From Glandiceps talaboti (lineage: Eukaryota > Hemichordata > Enteropneusta > Spengelidae): 60,000 nucleotides of DNA. Below the pieces are notes generated by a model. That model was not told where the DNA came from, did no database searches, and saw only the letters and a list, made by a program, of their open reading frames with translations. Shown piece after piece: positions 1 through 16,017 of the stretch. Position numbers and translations under genes: made by a program. The stretch spans positions 9,472,776-9,532,775 of the forward strand of contig NC_135568.1 in assembly GCF_964340395.1 (NCBI RefSeq), given 5' to 3'. Within the stretch, counting starts at the first letter, position 1; the number at the start of each line of letters is the position of its first letter.

Positions 1-2255
1 CAAGGTCTTGGTTATTGCTATCATGATCAATGTGATGTCATGTTATAGTGTGGTGTGGTGCAATGTTATTGTTGTGTTTTGTCATTGTTGTTTTTTTATT
101 TTTTTGTTCAATCTATTTTTGTTTAGAAAAAAATTGACAATGAATGTTGTTTTTAAACTTTTCGACTCATTGAACTTTGACATCACCACTTATGACCAGA
201 CAAACAAACAAACAATCAAACAAACAAAAGGAAAATTAAATAATTATAACAAAAAATACTGTCATGCTGTTTCAGAGCCTAGAATTTAGAAATCACTAAC
301 TGTGACCAAAGGTACATTAAAATATAACACACTTAAACCATAGACAATCTCTCTCTACTGTACAGCATGTATAGCCGGCCAAACAATAGGCACTCACGAC
401 ACACCCACAACTACAGTACCTTTTTTGCATTAGAAAGCTAACAAAACTTTCACAGTCAAGGTTTTTAGTTATAGCTGTCACATATAACCTACACAAATAC
501 GCAAGAAAACCTTTGTATATTGAACGATTTTTTAATCCTCGAAAAAAAATTCTTCTGACCGTGAAACAGAAGGCATCCTCGCCGTGTGCTGAATGGCACG
601 GGGCGATCCTACAGCTCGTGAACCAGCATGTCGAGGTGTATTCTGGTGAAAAAAACACTGTAAATTAGATAACACCACCACAACAAGCTTTTAAAATCAA
701 GAAACGTTGTAAAAATCTGGTAATTTGAATGTCTCCTGAGAGTCAAGGACCCATAGTTAATATGAACAAACAATGTATGTATTTATTTCAGCTCGATCGG
801 ATCGAGTGTTCGCTAACACGGAAGTGACTTACGATTTTCATGTACCAACAAATCAACATCAAAAGTGGGAATATGACGAAATTTGTATGTATATTGAAGG
901 ATTTAGCACTTTTTCCATGTAAAATATCATTGCGGCCGTTTTTGAGTCCGATAAAATTTGAATATTTAATGAACAAGTGGTAAAATGCGGAAATTATACT
1001 TTAACGGTCGAAAACAGGCTAATCCCCCAAAACACCGCTAACGTACATCCTTTTGAAATTAGATGTGCCATCGATGGCTAGATTTAAGGTTTGGGATGAT
1101 CACTGCGAATTTAAGAGCATGTTTTGGTGACTGCATCACACCGTTCGGTTTGCTATCAGTTAAGTTGGGCTATCTCGTACGCAGCTATGCAACTTTGACA
1201 ATGGGGCCAGAATGTGAGATTTCAAGTTCACGGGGATATTTCGACTAGTATTGCGATTGTGCAGTTTATCGATATTGTATAGTCCCGTTTTGGATTGGTG
1301 TCGGATTGGTGAAGATATACAATTGAAGAGTGGGGACGTCATCTGCAACATGGTGACTGGTGACTTTGTTTTAAAGACAACGAAAAACATCAAACTTACC
1401 ACCAGAATCAATTGCTATGTTACTATACCTGTGGTCGCTTTTAAAGTGAACAGAATTGGCCGTGGGTGAAACACTGAGACTACGGAAATTTGTCAATGTG
1501 TAATTACATAAACCTGTTTATATGTGAATCGTTGTTGTAGTATGTTCAACTTGTTATATTTTATTGATGTGCGAGTAAGGTTAGCACAAAATGACGTCTT
1601 AATTAACCAAAGTCACACTTGACAATGTCAGCGAGTATTGTGGATGTACAACCCACACAAGTATGCACAACACAGCATTACAATAAAGATCCTAAAGATT
1701 TCAGAGAGTCTTTCGATTAAACACTTATAGATACTATGTAGTTAATACTAAAGATGCGAAATAAAGACGAATGATTCTACTTCATTTTTAAAATATCACT
1801 CCCCAGATAGTGGAGGTAGTTTATGATAGTTCAATATTTAGAGGTTCTTCTCCACAAACATCATTCATGTAATTGTTAACGTAATAGTTGTGAGTGTGAC
1901 GTATTTACGGATTCCGAATTACAATTTCGGGTTTGTATTGTCCATATAGCCAGATATTTTGTCCACAAAAAGTGTTACATTGTACTCGAGAAAGATATAT
2001 GGATGAGTTGTGTATTTGTGATAACACATTCTGTATATAATGTTTTGATGAAACACCTCGAAAAGACCCACAACATTGACTGGGGCCCCATTTGGCGCGT
2101 CATAGAAAGTCTTATAGAATCTAGACCTTGAATACATCTGACAGATGAATGTGAAACATAACACCGCGCATACTCGGCATTTCCATGAGTAGCCTTGACA
2201 CACATACAAATATTTTCCGCACAAAAATACGCCGTAATCCATAATCACTGCAAGA
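1..2255. other. 5' flank of the methyltransferase cluster, no gene seen
   Basis: Short open frames on both strands here show no recognisable domain, codon bias or splice structure, so no gene is called. The stretch is AT-rich single-copy-looking sequence. A CCATAGAC motif near 340 matches the ends of small inverted elements elsewhere in the window. The promoter of the first HNMT-like gene must lie in the last few hundred bases, but no clear TATA box is visible. Confidence 0.5.
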
Positions 2256-5200
2256 ATGGTTGAAACGATCAAGACACTTTTTCACTACAAAGACGAATAT
2301 TTCCAATGTTTCCGTACAATGAAGAAATATGGCTATGACCATCTTGGTGATCAATGTAAACGAGACTTGATTGAGACGTTTGGAAACATCGATGTAGGTC
2401 ACATTGGTGAACTACGTGTTCTAGCTATTGGATCGTGGGACGGTATGTACAATGTTTTCCTTCATGCATTTGACAGTTTAGAAATATGCCGTGTAAGGCT
2501 GCTTTCACAAAAACTTGTTGGGGGGGGGGGGGGGGGCGGGGGGGGGGTCGGGAGATTTTTTGTAAAACCCTATTTTTTTTTCAAGTACCCTCCCTGCCAT
2601 ATTCCAAAATTTTTCAAGTACCCCCCTTCCAAAGCCCCAATTATTTCAAGTACCCCCCCCTACCCGAATAAATTTTCAAGTACCCTCCACCCGAATAAAT
2701 TTGTTTTAGAATACTCTTCCTGTGCGTTAACATTCCATACCAAGTACAAAACTGTACATAATACACTAATACCAACTTTGTCCATTATATATATAATCAA
2801 TTTGTATATTGTGTGTATATATATACACAAACACCAGTTAAAACAAAATGTTATGTTAACCAGTGCATTGCCTTTCCAAAAAACAACATATACTTGTAAA
2901 TGAATTACTGTAAATGTGTTATCTTTATTGTGTCTACAGAGCAGACACTGTATTATAGGGATGTTTGTGTGTTATCTTTATGGTGTCTATCTCAACATGA
3001 AACCTTGCAGGCTCACTGATCTTGATAGTTCATTTTATAGCCTTGGCTCGCTTCCGGGGGGGTGGGTGGAGTTATGAACAAATAAATTGACCGCAACTAG
3101 TTGACCTAAACAAAGAAAGTGTCCACATCTTTTTTATTTTGAACAATGGAGAACATATCAGACTAGTAAATAAGAAACAATCTGACAGGTGTACACAACC
3201 AATGAAAGCAAAGAAGCTCGAAATCAGATGAAATCATTTGATTAAAATACAAAATACAGATTTCGAAATGTAATTTGAATCTTCGTGTTATCTTTGACTA
3301 CATGTATTGTAACTGGTGACGACTTAACAATCTTCGAATCTTCGATGCAGTGTTACATTCAACAGTCTCACAGGGAATCACTTTCAGAAAGACGTAGGGT
3401 AGGATCCTACCTGTATTTCTTTCGGCATCGGTGGTTGTAACACATCAGACACGGCTTTCATGTGTTCATCACTCGTACGTTTATAACTGTTCTTTCTGTT
3501 ATGAATTGTTCATCAAATTTCTTCCGGAACAAGGTGGATGCTTGTGTCACCTGTTTGAATAGAAATTGTGGGTTATAAATAAAGTATTTGAATTTTTCAT
3601 GCCAGCATCAGCAATACACCAATTGTAGAAACACAAAATCTAGAAACCGAATTTGTGGCACTGTAACAGTTGAAATAATCAAAAGTATATGTACGTACCT
3701 TTCCTGATAGTCTCGCTGCCAGACTCGTGACTATCGTCCCTAATCTGTTTATGTATGCCGAGCGGCGCAGCCGCGAGAAGAGATCGAATTTAGTTGCACT
3801 TGCAATTGTTTCCATACAGTAACACACCCCTGTGTCGCTTTGCGAGTGGCTGCTGGAACGCATGCTTTATGATATTCCGCTAGCTACTTTGGTGTTGCCA
3901 ACTGGAGGGAGAAACCAAAATTCTTTTTGTACATCGGTCAACTTAAAATCTTCAGCGTCATCTATGTCTACCTAGGATAAGAAATAGTCCACTTCTCAAT
4001 TGACTACAGACTTCTGGCGCGACATAATTCGAGATGACGAGGACGAGCACTTTATTGACGGTTCTACTATAATGTCTGACCATGAGGCACGATGCTACAC
4101 CACACCCAAATGTACACTGTGTGTAATTATCAATGCCACCACCTGTTAAACGAGTTCAATCTGTTGATACTACTCGTAGACCAACCCCTCATATTGAAAT
4201 ATCCAACTTCTATAATTATTGGTACTTTAGCAATGAAGGTAAACGCATTGTTGGATGAATGATTGAATAATGAATAATAGTCCGGTGTAATTTTGTTTTT
4301 TAAGAACTCTTCCCATAACTTGATAGTAGAAGTTGACCCCATCAGAAAACGGAGATTAAAGGAGCAGTTTTCGAAGTTAATTTGCTTTACAAGCACAACA
4401 GCTGTTCTGTTGAAAAAGAATTTGGTCTGACCTGAATAGAATTTATCAATGGTGTTCTATTAGTAAAATGTCTGACATGTCTATTTCACTATTTTATGCA
4501 CTGCATCTCTTTTATATCAATGACCTACTTTGCATAATTTTACGTAATACAAATCTAAACATTTGAAGAACATATACACTATACGAAAAGTAATATTTGA
4601 CCACGTCTTTCCACCCGGGTAAAGCCTGAGCAGAGGATGTGTAAATGTGGTGAGTGTATGAGACGAAGTTCCACCTTTGACATAATTTACCCCCCCCCCC
4701 CGGTGATCTCTCCCCTGGGGTCTGTAGACAGTCAAAAGTGGTACTGCGTCTCGTTCTACTCCTAGACAGAGATGGTGTTTTAAATAGACCTAAGGTTTTC
4801 TTCTTCTCTTCACAGGAAATATTGATGAGATAATAATTGACGTCCTGTCAAAAAGATTTCAGAAGATAAGATATGTTGTCGTTGAACCTGATAAAGATGG
4901 TGTTGACAAATTCAAAAGTCTCGTCGAATCAAAGTCTGGTGTTTCACAATGGATGAATGTCAACTTTGAGTTCAATATTGCCAAGATTGAAAACTATCTG
5001 GCAAATGTGAAGACCATGGATGGTATATCAAGCAACGCATTTGATGTCATACATTGTATACATAGTGTTTACTATTTTCACGATCCACAAAATACATTAA
5101 TGAGTTTATATGGGATGCTAGAGAGAGGCGGGATACTTTTTATCATGATAGATACTGGTAAGGGTGAATTGTTCTTTAAAATCTATATTTATTATCACCT

Positions 5201-5595
5201 TTGGAAGGCTTGATGTTTGATTGCAACGTAGTTGAAGGTTGAAAACGTGTCACAGAAGTGAGAATTACTTTTATATCTGTGCAAATTGTCCTCACACTCT
5301 GGCCGTTGATGGAACTCTTTACTGTTAAAGCAATTAATTTATAATACTACAATTTTCGACAGTTTCAAAACTAACACTTTTGATTAGAAAGACAGCTTTA
5401 CAGTTTTCATTGTTCACTGTAAGATGGAGAGTCAGGTGTTTTCATTATTGACATCACAAGAAGACTTTTGAGTACACGGTGATTTTTACACAGCTGTTGG
5501 AACTTTGTAGTACATAGAATTCAACCATTTATTTATCAATATCTCTCCATCTCTCCATTCCACACCCACAAATACGCACAGAGAGGCAGAGACAG

Positions 5596-5653
<58 letters not shown>

Positions 5654-6249
5654 CGCACGCGCGCACATACAAATATATATATATATATTTATATATATAT
5701 GTATATATATATTTGTATGCATGCATGCATGCGTGCGTGCGTGTGTGTATGTATGTATGTGTGTGTATGTGTGTGTGTGTGTGTGTGTTTCGTCTTGTTC
5801 TGTGAGCAAGTATATGCCTCCGTGTGCCGTTATCTGTGTCCTGCATATGTGTTTGTCAAATTGTCCTATGAATTGTCCTTGTATTTACAGGTTGCCTAGA
5901 GGATCTGATGCATAAAATTGGTCAATATTACTTCGATCCAGACTTTCCATTGGTGTTTGCTGCCTCAACTGGCGTCAAAGAAATGCTTCATCAACAAATT
6001 CCAAATTTGAAGATGAGAAGTGTTTACAGAGAAACGAGTTTTAAGGCTAATGAATGCTTTCAGGAAGAATCGAAAGATGGAAATGAACTTCTTCATTTTC
6101 ATACTCATATTCTTAAGTTTAGAAAACTTGTTCCAGTGGCCATACAAAATGAAATTTTTACATTTATGAGAGAGAAATGCTGTTTTGAACAGAATGGAGA
6201 CATACTCTGTAAAGCTGATGAGGAAGATATTATCATCATGAAAACTTAA
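2256..6249 (+). CDS. Histamine N-methyltransferase-like protein 1 (3 exons)
   Basis: Class I SAM-dependent methyltransferase of the HNMT family, a soluble enzyme type that in vertebrates methylates the ring nitrogen of histamine. Exons: 2256-2442, 4816-5157, 5891-6249 (187+342+359 nt, 295 aa; human HNMT is 292). Both introns are phase 1 with donors GTATGT and GTAAGG and acceptors cacag and tacag. The Met is shared with the two paralogues. Motif I reads IGSWDG (58-63), motif II VVVEPDKD (83-90), and the core strand region IHCIHSVYYFHD (141-152) matches the human IHMIQMLYY block. The glycine-rich loop lacks the central glycine, replaced by Trp61. Human histamine contacts Gln143 and Asn283 align with His145 and Asp286, so the substrate may not be histamine. 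AATAAA lies at 6253 just after the stop. Family assignment is firm; the exact substrate is unknown. Confidence 0.87.
2519..2700. repeat. Poly-G tract plus short direct repeats in intron 1
   Basis: A run of about 28 nearly pure G is followed by four imperfect copies of a TTTCAAGTACCC unit, each followed by C-rich spacers. It lies in intron 1 of the first HNMT-like gene. G-runs of similar length recur near 17225, 34820, 36350, 41703 and 49215, several at the edges of small dispersed elements. Confidence 0.7.
3406..3801 (-). pseudogene. Possible antisense exon pair, frameshifted, family unknown
   Basis: Inside intron 1 of the first HNMT-like gene, the opposite strand shows two stretches that look like coding exons. 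The upstream one (about 3801-3699) ends ...LAARLSGK at a GTACGT donor in phase 0. The downstream one (about 3548-3406) follows an acceptor ending caaacag in the same phase, opens with VTQASTLFRKKFDEQFITE, then needs one extra base to continue as NSYKRTSDEHMKAVSDVLQ before a CAG/GTAGGA donor. The split frame suggests a decayed gene fragment or a one-base assembly error in a short A run. No domain is recognised. This could be chance. Confidence 0.3.
5599..5790. repeat. Compound CA/TA/TG microsatellite
   Basis: (CA)n, (TA)n, CGCG-containing and (TG)n blocks follow one another about 100 bp before the third exon of HNMT-like gene 1. The block is close to an inverted repeat, CA at one end and TG at the other. 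Apparent open frames across it are low-complexity artefacts. Confidence 0.9.
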
Positions 6250-7092
6250 TTCAATAAATATATTTATGTTGAAAAAATAAAATAAAATGTAAGACACCTG
6301 AAAATGTAGGCAAAGGTACGTGTATTAATCACCTGTGTCTCTTTTGTTCCTTAGCTACTGTTCAAATTTTATAGCAGCATAAAACATGCCCTTTATTCTA
6401 TTTGACATTTGTATAACATTTATCACAATGAAATACAACCATAGATGAACTAATAATACAATATGCCATGGGTCATAGAATATGAACTATTTGTGGTATG
6501 CCAGAAATGGCTTGGTGTTGAAAATTGACCCTGAAGGTCAAGGCAAAATGTCAAGGCCTTACAAATAAGCTAGCAACTGATGGATAGAGACTTCAATGAT
6601 GTACATGTATTACAATGTTTTAGTTATGCAATAAATAGTTGTCTTTTATGTCAAATATGGCCACCATTCAGTCAAATGTCTTGATGTCATGCAACAAAAT
6701 GATGTTTATATGTCCAATAGAATAATGTACATCTGTGTCATAGGAAACTGGACGTTAAATGTCAGAGAATTGACGTATTATGGATCCGATAGACACACAG
6801 ACGGATGCGCGATGCTCGGTCGGGCAAGAGTGCTTTGGATGTGGTGATGATGGGGCCAATTAAACATTTACCACCTGCTGATGTTAGGTAGCCGAGGTAT
6901 TCTGTGGCAGACACTGACCTTTAAAAACAACCCTATCTAGTAGCGTGCGTCACCTACTGATAAACATATTCTACGCATGCACAGTAGCTGTCCTACTCAG
7001 CGACTTTGACCTGGAACCAACTCATAACACGTTGACTCTGTCATATATTGTATGCACACACGTATACTCACTGTGGTACACTTGCTGCAACA
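6250..7092. other. Spacer between HNMT-like genes 1 and 2
   Basis: This 0.84-kb spacer holds the gene 1 polyadenylation signals (AATAAA at 6253 and again near 6289) and the presumed promoter of gene 2. It contains phrases typical of dispersed repeats (GGTCAAGGCAAAATGTCAAG and a cacacagacgga stretch). No coding sequence seen. Confidence 0.5.
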
Positions 7093-9965
<2,873 letters not shown>

Positions 9966-12666
9966 ATCAGTAATGATGAAAGGAGAATACATTGAAATAA
10001 AATATTAAAATTACCCAGTAGGAATACAGCGACAGTAATAGAGAATCATAGACGGAGCTGAGTGAGGGAATGCAATATAACTAATTCATTTCCAGTTGTC
10101 AATATTAAATACATGGTATTGTTTTAAAAGTTGAAATTACAGAAATGAAATTTGTTTAGTTCCTCTATTTGGCACATTAAACTTATATACCACGTCACTT
10201 TGAGTAGTATCGGTTCTGTTAGTTCCAATATCAGTCTTTTTATCTTTCCCTTCTCTAAGCTTGAAACTAGCCAGTAGTGGATAGGGTAAGGTAAGCACAT
10301 ATTTAGGAGTCGAGGTTGGACTCGGTTTGTTTAGTCTATTTAAAATCATGGCGCATAGACGTTGGTGGAGGGTCTATATGATGCGTGAACACGGGACATT
10401 GCATTATGTGTGTCCACGTACAAATGTATACCTGTTATCTCTGTGTCTGTGTGTACTTTATCGCTGCCTAGTCTGGCAAGGGGTGAGATGTGCCAACCCT
10501 GACATGCTATGAAATCGACGGGCATAAGAACAGTAGACACCTTGGAAAGACTAACAACTCGGCCACGCCTCATTGTTTATCTTTCCAGTGGTGTATATTA
10601 TATGCTGGTAGAAACCAAGTACATAACCCAAAGGTTTATCAGACATGCGTGTTGGGGCGCTCTTTTCAATGTCTGAAAGCTCTGAGGGATACAAGGATTA
10701 CGTTATTCAGTGGTTTACTAACTCATTGGTCTATCAGATCACAAATCAGCGCAATGAACGCTGAGTGGGTGGGTGGTAGAGTAGTGTTCGGTGCCTATGC
10801 TACTTAACTTAATGCATGGAACTTCAATGTTGAGTAATTATGCCATAAGGTCGAAGGTTATTGCCGTGTCTAAGGCTATTTGGAAAGGTACACTCTGCGA
10901 AATTAGTTTAAAAAAGATCAGAAACATAGTACTTTTTGTGATCGTATTTTTGTACTATCCATAAACTTGCTATAACTATTCATTGTACCGCATTCAGAGT
11001 TAATTGAAAATGTTAATAGAAAGGTCAAAGGGTACCAGAAACTTTGACCCAAACCGTAGTACAATACCTATATGCTGCGAGTCTGATTTGGTTATGGGTG
11101 GAGCGTAAAATGTCTATTGTTGTCTAACCTATGAACCTCGAGTAAGTTGTCACGCAATTGATATGAATACCGAACCCTAAACGTAAGTACAAAGCTAGCT
11201 GCTAGCTGCAGCTTACCTTATTTTTCTGCTTTTTGTTATAATATGATGGTTTTTACGGTGTCAAAATACTGTCACGTGTTGGGTAGCTTTACCCAACAAC
11301 TTTATGATAGACACTTAGATCTTATTTCCTCATTTTAAGACGGCTGGTGTTACCAAAGTTAAGGAAAGGGTGTGTAACTGTAAGGTTATTGTGACCTCCA
11401 TTGTACCTTTGCATGCATCTTAAACGTTGGCCTAATATAATATATGCGTCAATTGCGCTATCAACATCCAAATAACAACTTCAAATTACACGTATTTCTG
11501 AATGTTGATTGGTTAAAAACGTATTCATGGTTTGAAATGACGTCAAAAAACTAATCATATCATCTCTGGATAGATTAGGAGTTCACTCAGACGTCGTTAG
11601 TCACGCACCAAGTCATTTTAACTATATTTGCATGTATATGTAAATATGTTGACAGCCTGCAAAGAGTATAGTGTATACGTCTTGAATCAAGATCAAAATA
11701 CTATTTTGTACCAGATAGTACCCCTGGGCAGTAAAGGTCAGGAAATGCATAACTCACGTTATTAAGAATACATCTTTAAGCTTTTATAAGACACATGGTC
11801 TTGTTAATGTCATATGAATTAATATATGCAATAGTACTACATCAGCAAAAGTTGTGGTTGTTATCATCAATGTATATATCATATTATTAGAAAGTCGTAG
11901 CATGCATTCTCAAGATATTAGTAAATGTATTAGCAAGGACGCCATCATTGACGTATATGACCTATGTAGATAAGGGACGTCAACAATAGCTTCTTTTTTC
12001 ATCAGAACTCATATCTTCTTATATGAGACTGGGTTTAGTGTTTAACTTCCGGGCATAATTTAGATACGGCTTCTTAATACGATTTAGAATTCTGACGCTT
12101 GCTTAGATAATCACTAACTAGCATGAAGTCTACCCAAATTACGCCATTACTCCTAATTATCAAAGCGATGCACTTGCTACCAGTACAACAGCGAGAGAAA
12201 AAACATAAAATGCTCCAAGCGTATTTCACTCCTTTGGCCCATGCTATCTTGGTGAGTTGTTAATTTAGCCAAACATAAGTCGTACATTTTTGTGAGCATA
12301 CTCTGACATGACCATTATACTATGCACGAGCCAGTTTACCGTCACAACAACGTGTGTCTACGTCACTGGTTCTGCTGTTTTCGAAATATGAGTCAAAACA
12401 GTCGAAATTGCCATTACTTTCTCCAATCTGTTTTCATATTAATGGCGATGTTATAATTATATTATTGCCCAATACTTTTCTTCAGTCAGACGGAAAATAC
12501 TCGTGATATAAGGATTGTTACTCGTCTGGCGACTTGTAGTGACAAGGGCCCCTTAGGTGACTTGTATATATGTCCTGGCTGAAGGAAGAAAAAATTAGGA
12601 AAGAACATAGAATTGTCTATTTGTAATATCATAATTTCTGTTGCATTAGAATTGAAGACAAACGAA
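9966..12666. other. 2.7-kb spacer before HNMT-like gene 3
   Basis: Beyond the gene 2 polyadenylation signal at 9996, I see no supported gene. The short open frames near 10.3-10.8 kb have no family resemblance or splice partners. The promoter of gene 3 should be near the right end, but no core element stands out. Confidence 0.5.
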
Positions 12667-14901
12667 ATGGCTGTGGAAATAAAGACTCTGATCCACTATC
12701 CTGATATTTACTTCGAGAAATACAATGCAGTGATAAAAAATGGATTTTTTATTGTAGACGAAGAGCGAATCCAACACATTGTGCAAACTTTTGAGGAGTT
12801 TGACATAGGCAAACCGTCTGAATTACGTGTACTAGCAATTGGTACTGCAAGTGGTAAGTGAGTCAATCTAATTTTTGGATGTATGTTTATCCAATAATAC
12901 CAAATTTATTATTTACTCTCAATACCTATGACTTTATTCAATCAAAACTTTAATGCTACTAATGTTCCAAACAAATGACATAACCCCAAGATGTCACAAT
13001 GGATGGTGGGCGTACAGAAGATATTTGCACTGTTATTACGTGATTCATTAATATCTCGCCGCTGTATTTCGTGAGTGGTACCAGCGAATACAGCGATACA
13101 GCAAATCAATACCGGAAATAAATTCTATCATTATCTGGTGATCCTTTGTAAATTGGTTATGTAAATATGCACTTTACTAGTCAAATTGTACATTATTTAA
13201 AATTAGGTTTGGTGGATGAGATAATCATTGACGTATTATCAAGGAGGTTCCCCAAAATCACATATGTCGTTGTCGAACCAGACAAAGATGAACTCCAGAA
13301 ATTCAAAGACCGGGAAACATCAAAGTCAACCCAGGGTCAATGGAAGAACGTGAATATGGAGTTTAATCTCACAACGATTGAAGAATACATGGAAGAAAGA
13401 AACCACACCAAAAGCGAAGAGGCATTCCACATCGCTCATATTATTCACAGCGCTTATTATTTCGTTGATCCATATGAAACAGTGTTTCAACTGTATGGAA
13501 CTTTGGAGAAATGTGGAATGTTGTTCATCTGCTTAGTTAAAGGTGAATTAAAAGTAGTATTTATTCTTTAAACATAGTACCTCAGACATACAGCTAACTA
13601 AGGAAACAGAGCAAAAGTGTAAACCTTGCCATGAAATTTAAATCAAAAAGATAAAATTATAATAATCTATTTGTGTCCGCCAAATCAAAAATAGTTCAAA
13701 AACAACTAATCCAGTATAACCTCACTGAAATAAGCGAAATGGACATCATAAACAAATGTAAAACCATCAAAACTTGCAAATAATAATGACTATGATGAAA
13801 AACAAAGCGCTGTGCACATTGTGCACAAAAATATATACCGGATAGTACTGCTCTTTGTAAATATCTGAAATACGACTGCGAGGGTTTAAAGAAGGGGTCA
13901 CAATGTGCATTTTGTGATCATGCGAATACTGAATGGTGGGAAAATACTTTGACATAAGACTGACGAGTAGTACCCAACATTTCTAGACCATACATCAAAT
14001 GGGGAAGAACGTATTTATGTACACCATCATAAGATGTCGCTATACCAACCGTCATCATTAACTGTGAAAATAATGATTTTATTGTACATAAAAACAAATA
14101 AATTATTTATGCATGGTGATGTATGAAGGAATTCGAAATGCCAGTTTATTTGAAAATCACTTTAATACACATTATCTTCAGTTCTTTGCAGTAATCAACT
14201 TCCAAACACGGACTTAGTTGTTGTTGTTTTTCAACTGTTTTACCATGTGAAGCATCACATAGTAAAGGTGCTTTAAAATTGCAAGTCCAAAAAAGATCTA
14301 AAGACCGACAGGATACTTTCTTATATTACTATTGTGTGTGTGTGTATATATATACAGACACGCACACACGTACACACACGGACACAGACAGACACGCTAC
14401 CGTCCCTTATATCCAACCTTCAATTTTGTGAATGGTAGAACATAGTAAATGTGTTTTTTAAAATTACAAATCCACAATAATTACCGAGTTTTCCCTATAT
14501 GGATGCTGTCAAATTGTGTAACTATTGGGCAACTGTTTTCTTTATCAGGTCCATGGGAGCAAACTGTTGCAAAAGTGGCGGAGTATTTCTTTGATCCAAG
14601 GCTACACTTTATTGGTACAACTATCGTACGAGAAAAGCTTGAAGAGCGAGTCAAAGATTTGAAGATTACTACCAAGTACCGGAAAAAGCCGATCAAAGTC
14701 ACCGAGTGTTTCAAAGAGGATTCTGAAGAAGGAAACGACATTCTTGATTTTATCGTACAGATTCCTGATTTTCGAACAACTGTTCCAAAGCACGTGGTTG
14801 ATGATGTGATTACTTTCATCAAAAAACAGTGTTGTCAGCAATCTGGTGATGATATGTTTTTTGGTGGTGATGAGGAAGATTTGATCATCATAAAAGAGTA
14901 A
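12667..14901 (+). CDS. Histamine N-methyltransferase-like protein 3 (3 exons)
   Basis: Third and most divergent member of the cluster. Exons: 12667-12853, 13207-13542, 14549-14901 (187+336+353 nt, 291 aa), again with two phase-1 introns (GTAAGT, GTGAAT donors). The Met of MAVEIKTL aligns with both paralogues; an in-frame ATG 54 bases upstream would add 18 residues with no counterpart and is not preferred. Motif I is IGTASG, closer to a usual small-residue SAM loop than the IGSWDG of genes 1 and 2. Motif II is VVVEPDKD and the core block IAHIIHSAYYFVD. The C-terminus ends in DEEDLIIIKE. The human Gln143 and Asn283 positions are His and Asp here too. Three exons with the same phases support descent by tandem duplication. 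The nearest AATAAA is about 510 bp past the stop (15412). Confidence 0.87.
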
Positions 14902-15539
14902 TCGTGATAAGTACATGACAATCTTTAGTTACTATCACTACTTATGTATGAGTCAAATTTACTGTCTTGTCATGGTAGAATACATTTCAAAGTGAACAAG
15001 CCCAATATTATCAAGAGATGTTTAACTGGTTGACTTTACACAGATTGATAACTTGTAAAATTCGTAGCGTAATACTACCTACATTGTATGTATCAATGTG
15101 TTCACTCTTAGTAAGTAGTATCTGGGCTCAAAAATCCGAATTAGTAGTATACTACATTTTTATATATAAAATAACCTATAGCGTAGAGCCACGTGTTATG
15201 AATGATATTATTTTTGAATTATGTATTTCACACAGATAGGTTATTTGTAAGCTTGCAGTGTTATACTAACTACATTGTATCTGTTATTATTTGCATTTTG
15301 ATATTAAAATAACTTCATGTAAGATGACGTAATTCTAGAAATTACCAGACTACTTTTCGATGGCTGAACTTGTGTTTTCACATCCATCTGAGACTGTGAG
15401 ATATAATTTGAAATAAAAATGATAATAGTTTATTTAGAGCAAAAGTTGTATTTTATTGAATACGGTTTGTTTGTCACAACTGTTGACTCCGTACGGCAAT
15501 TATTAGCAGGTTACTATTCTCATGATTGGTTTGCTTTGT

Positions 15540-15583
15540 GTTGTATTGTATATTGTATTGTATTGTATTGTATTGTATTGTGT
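15540..15583 (+). repeat. (GTATT)n microsatellite
   Basis: Roughly eight imperfect five-base units (tattg/gtatt), downstream of HNMT-like gene 3. Confidence 0.85.
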
Positions 15584-16017
15584 TATGTTAAGAAAGGAAA
15601 ACTAGTCAAAATAATTCAACATGAGTTAGTGTTCATTAACATATGTTAATACTGCCATCGAACTTGGTACTGAGCCCTTTTTGAAAATATATAAAAGAAA
15701 CCTTCTTGATAATACATATATCCTTGTCAGCCCAGCCTATTGAATTGCACTTACCCCATCTTCAGTATATATGGAGAGTAGTGTGCTGATACTCATAGAC
15801 GATACAGAGTACAAAGTACACAGTTTTTGAAACCATGGATCAGTGCATAGAAGAGTGATCGCTGTAGTATTGCAAGAGTCTATGCTCGGTTCAACACAAG
15901 ACTAAAATCCAGGACAGATCTCCGCATACTACTCTCCCACTCTCCTAGTCTGATTCTCAATATTTATTAGCCATATTCACCTTAACATACGACTCTAAAA
16001 TAACTTAACATAATATG

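Noticed and set aside
10327-10807. Overlapping open frames of 61-105 codons
   Set aside because: No family resemblance, no splice partners, and comparable frames on the opposite strand; expected by chance at this length.
12613-12666. Upstream in-frame ATG extending HNMT-like protein 3 by 18 residues
   Set aside because: The extension has no counterpart in the paralogues, and the downstream Met aligns with both of their starts.
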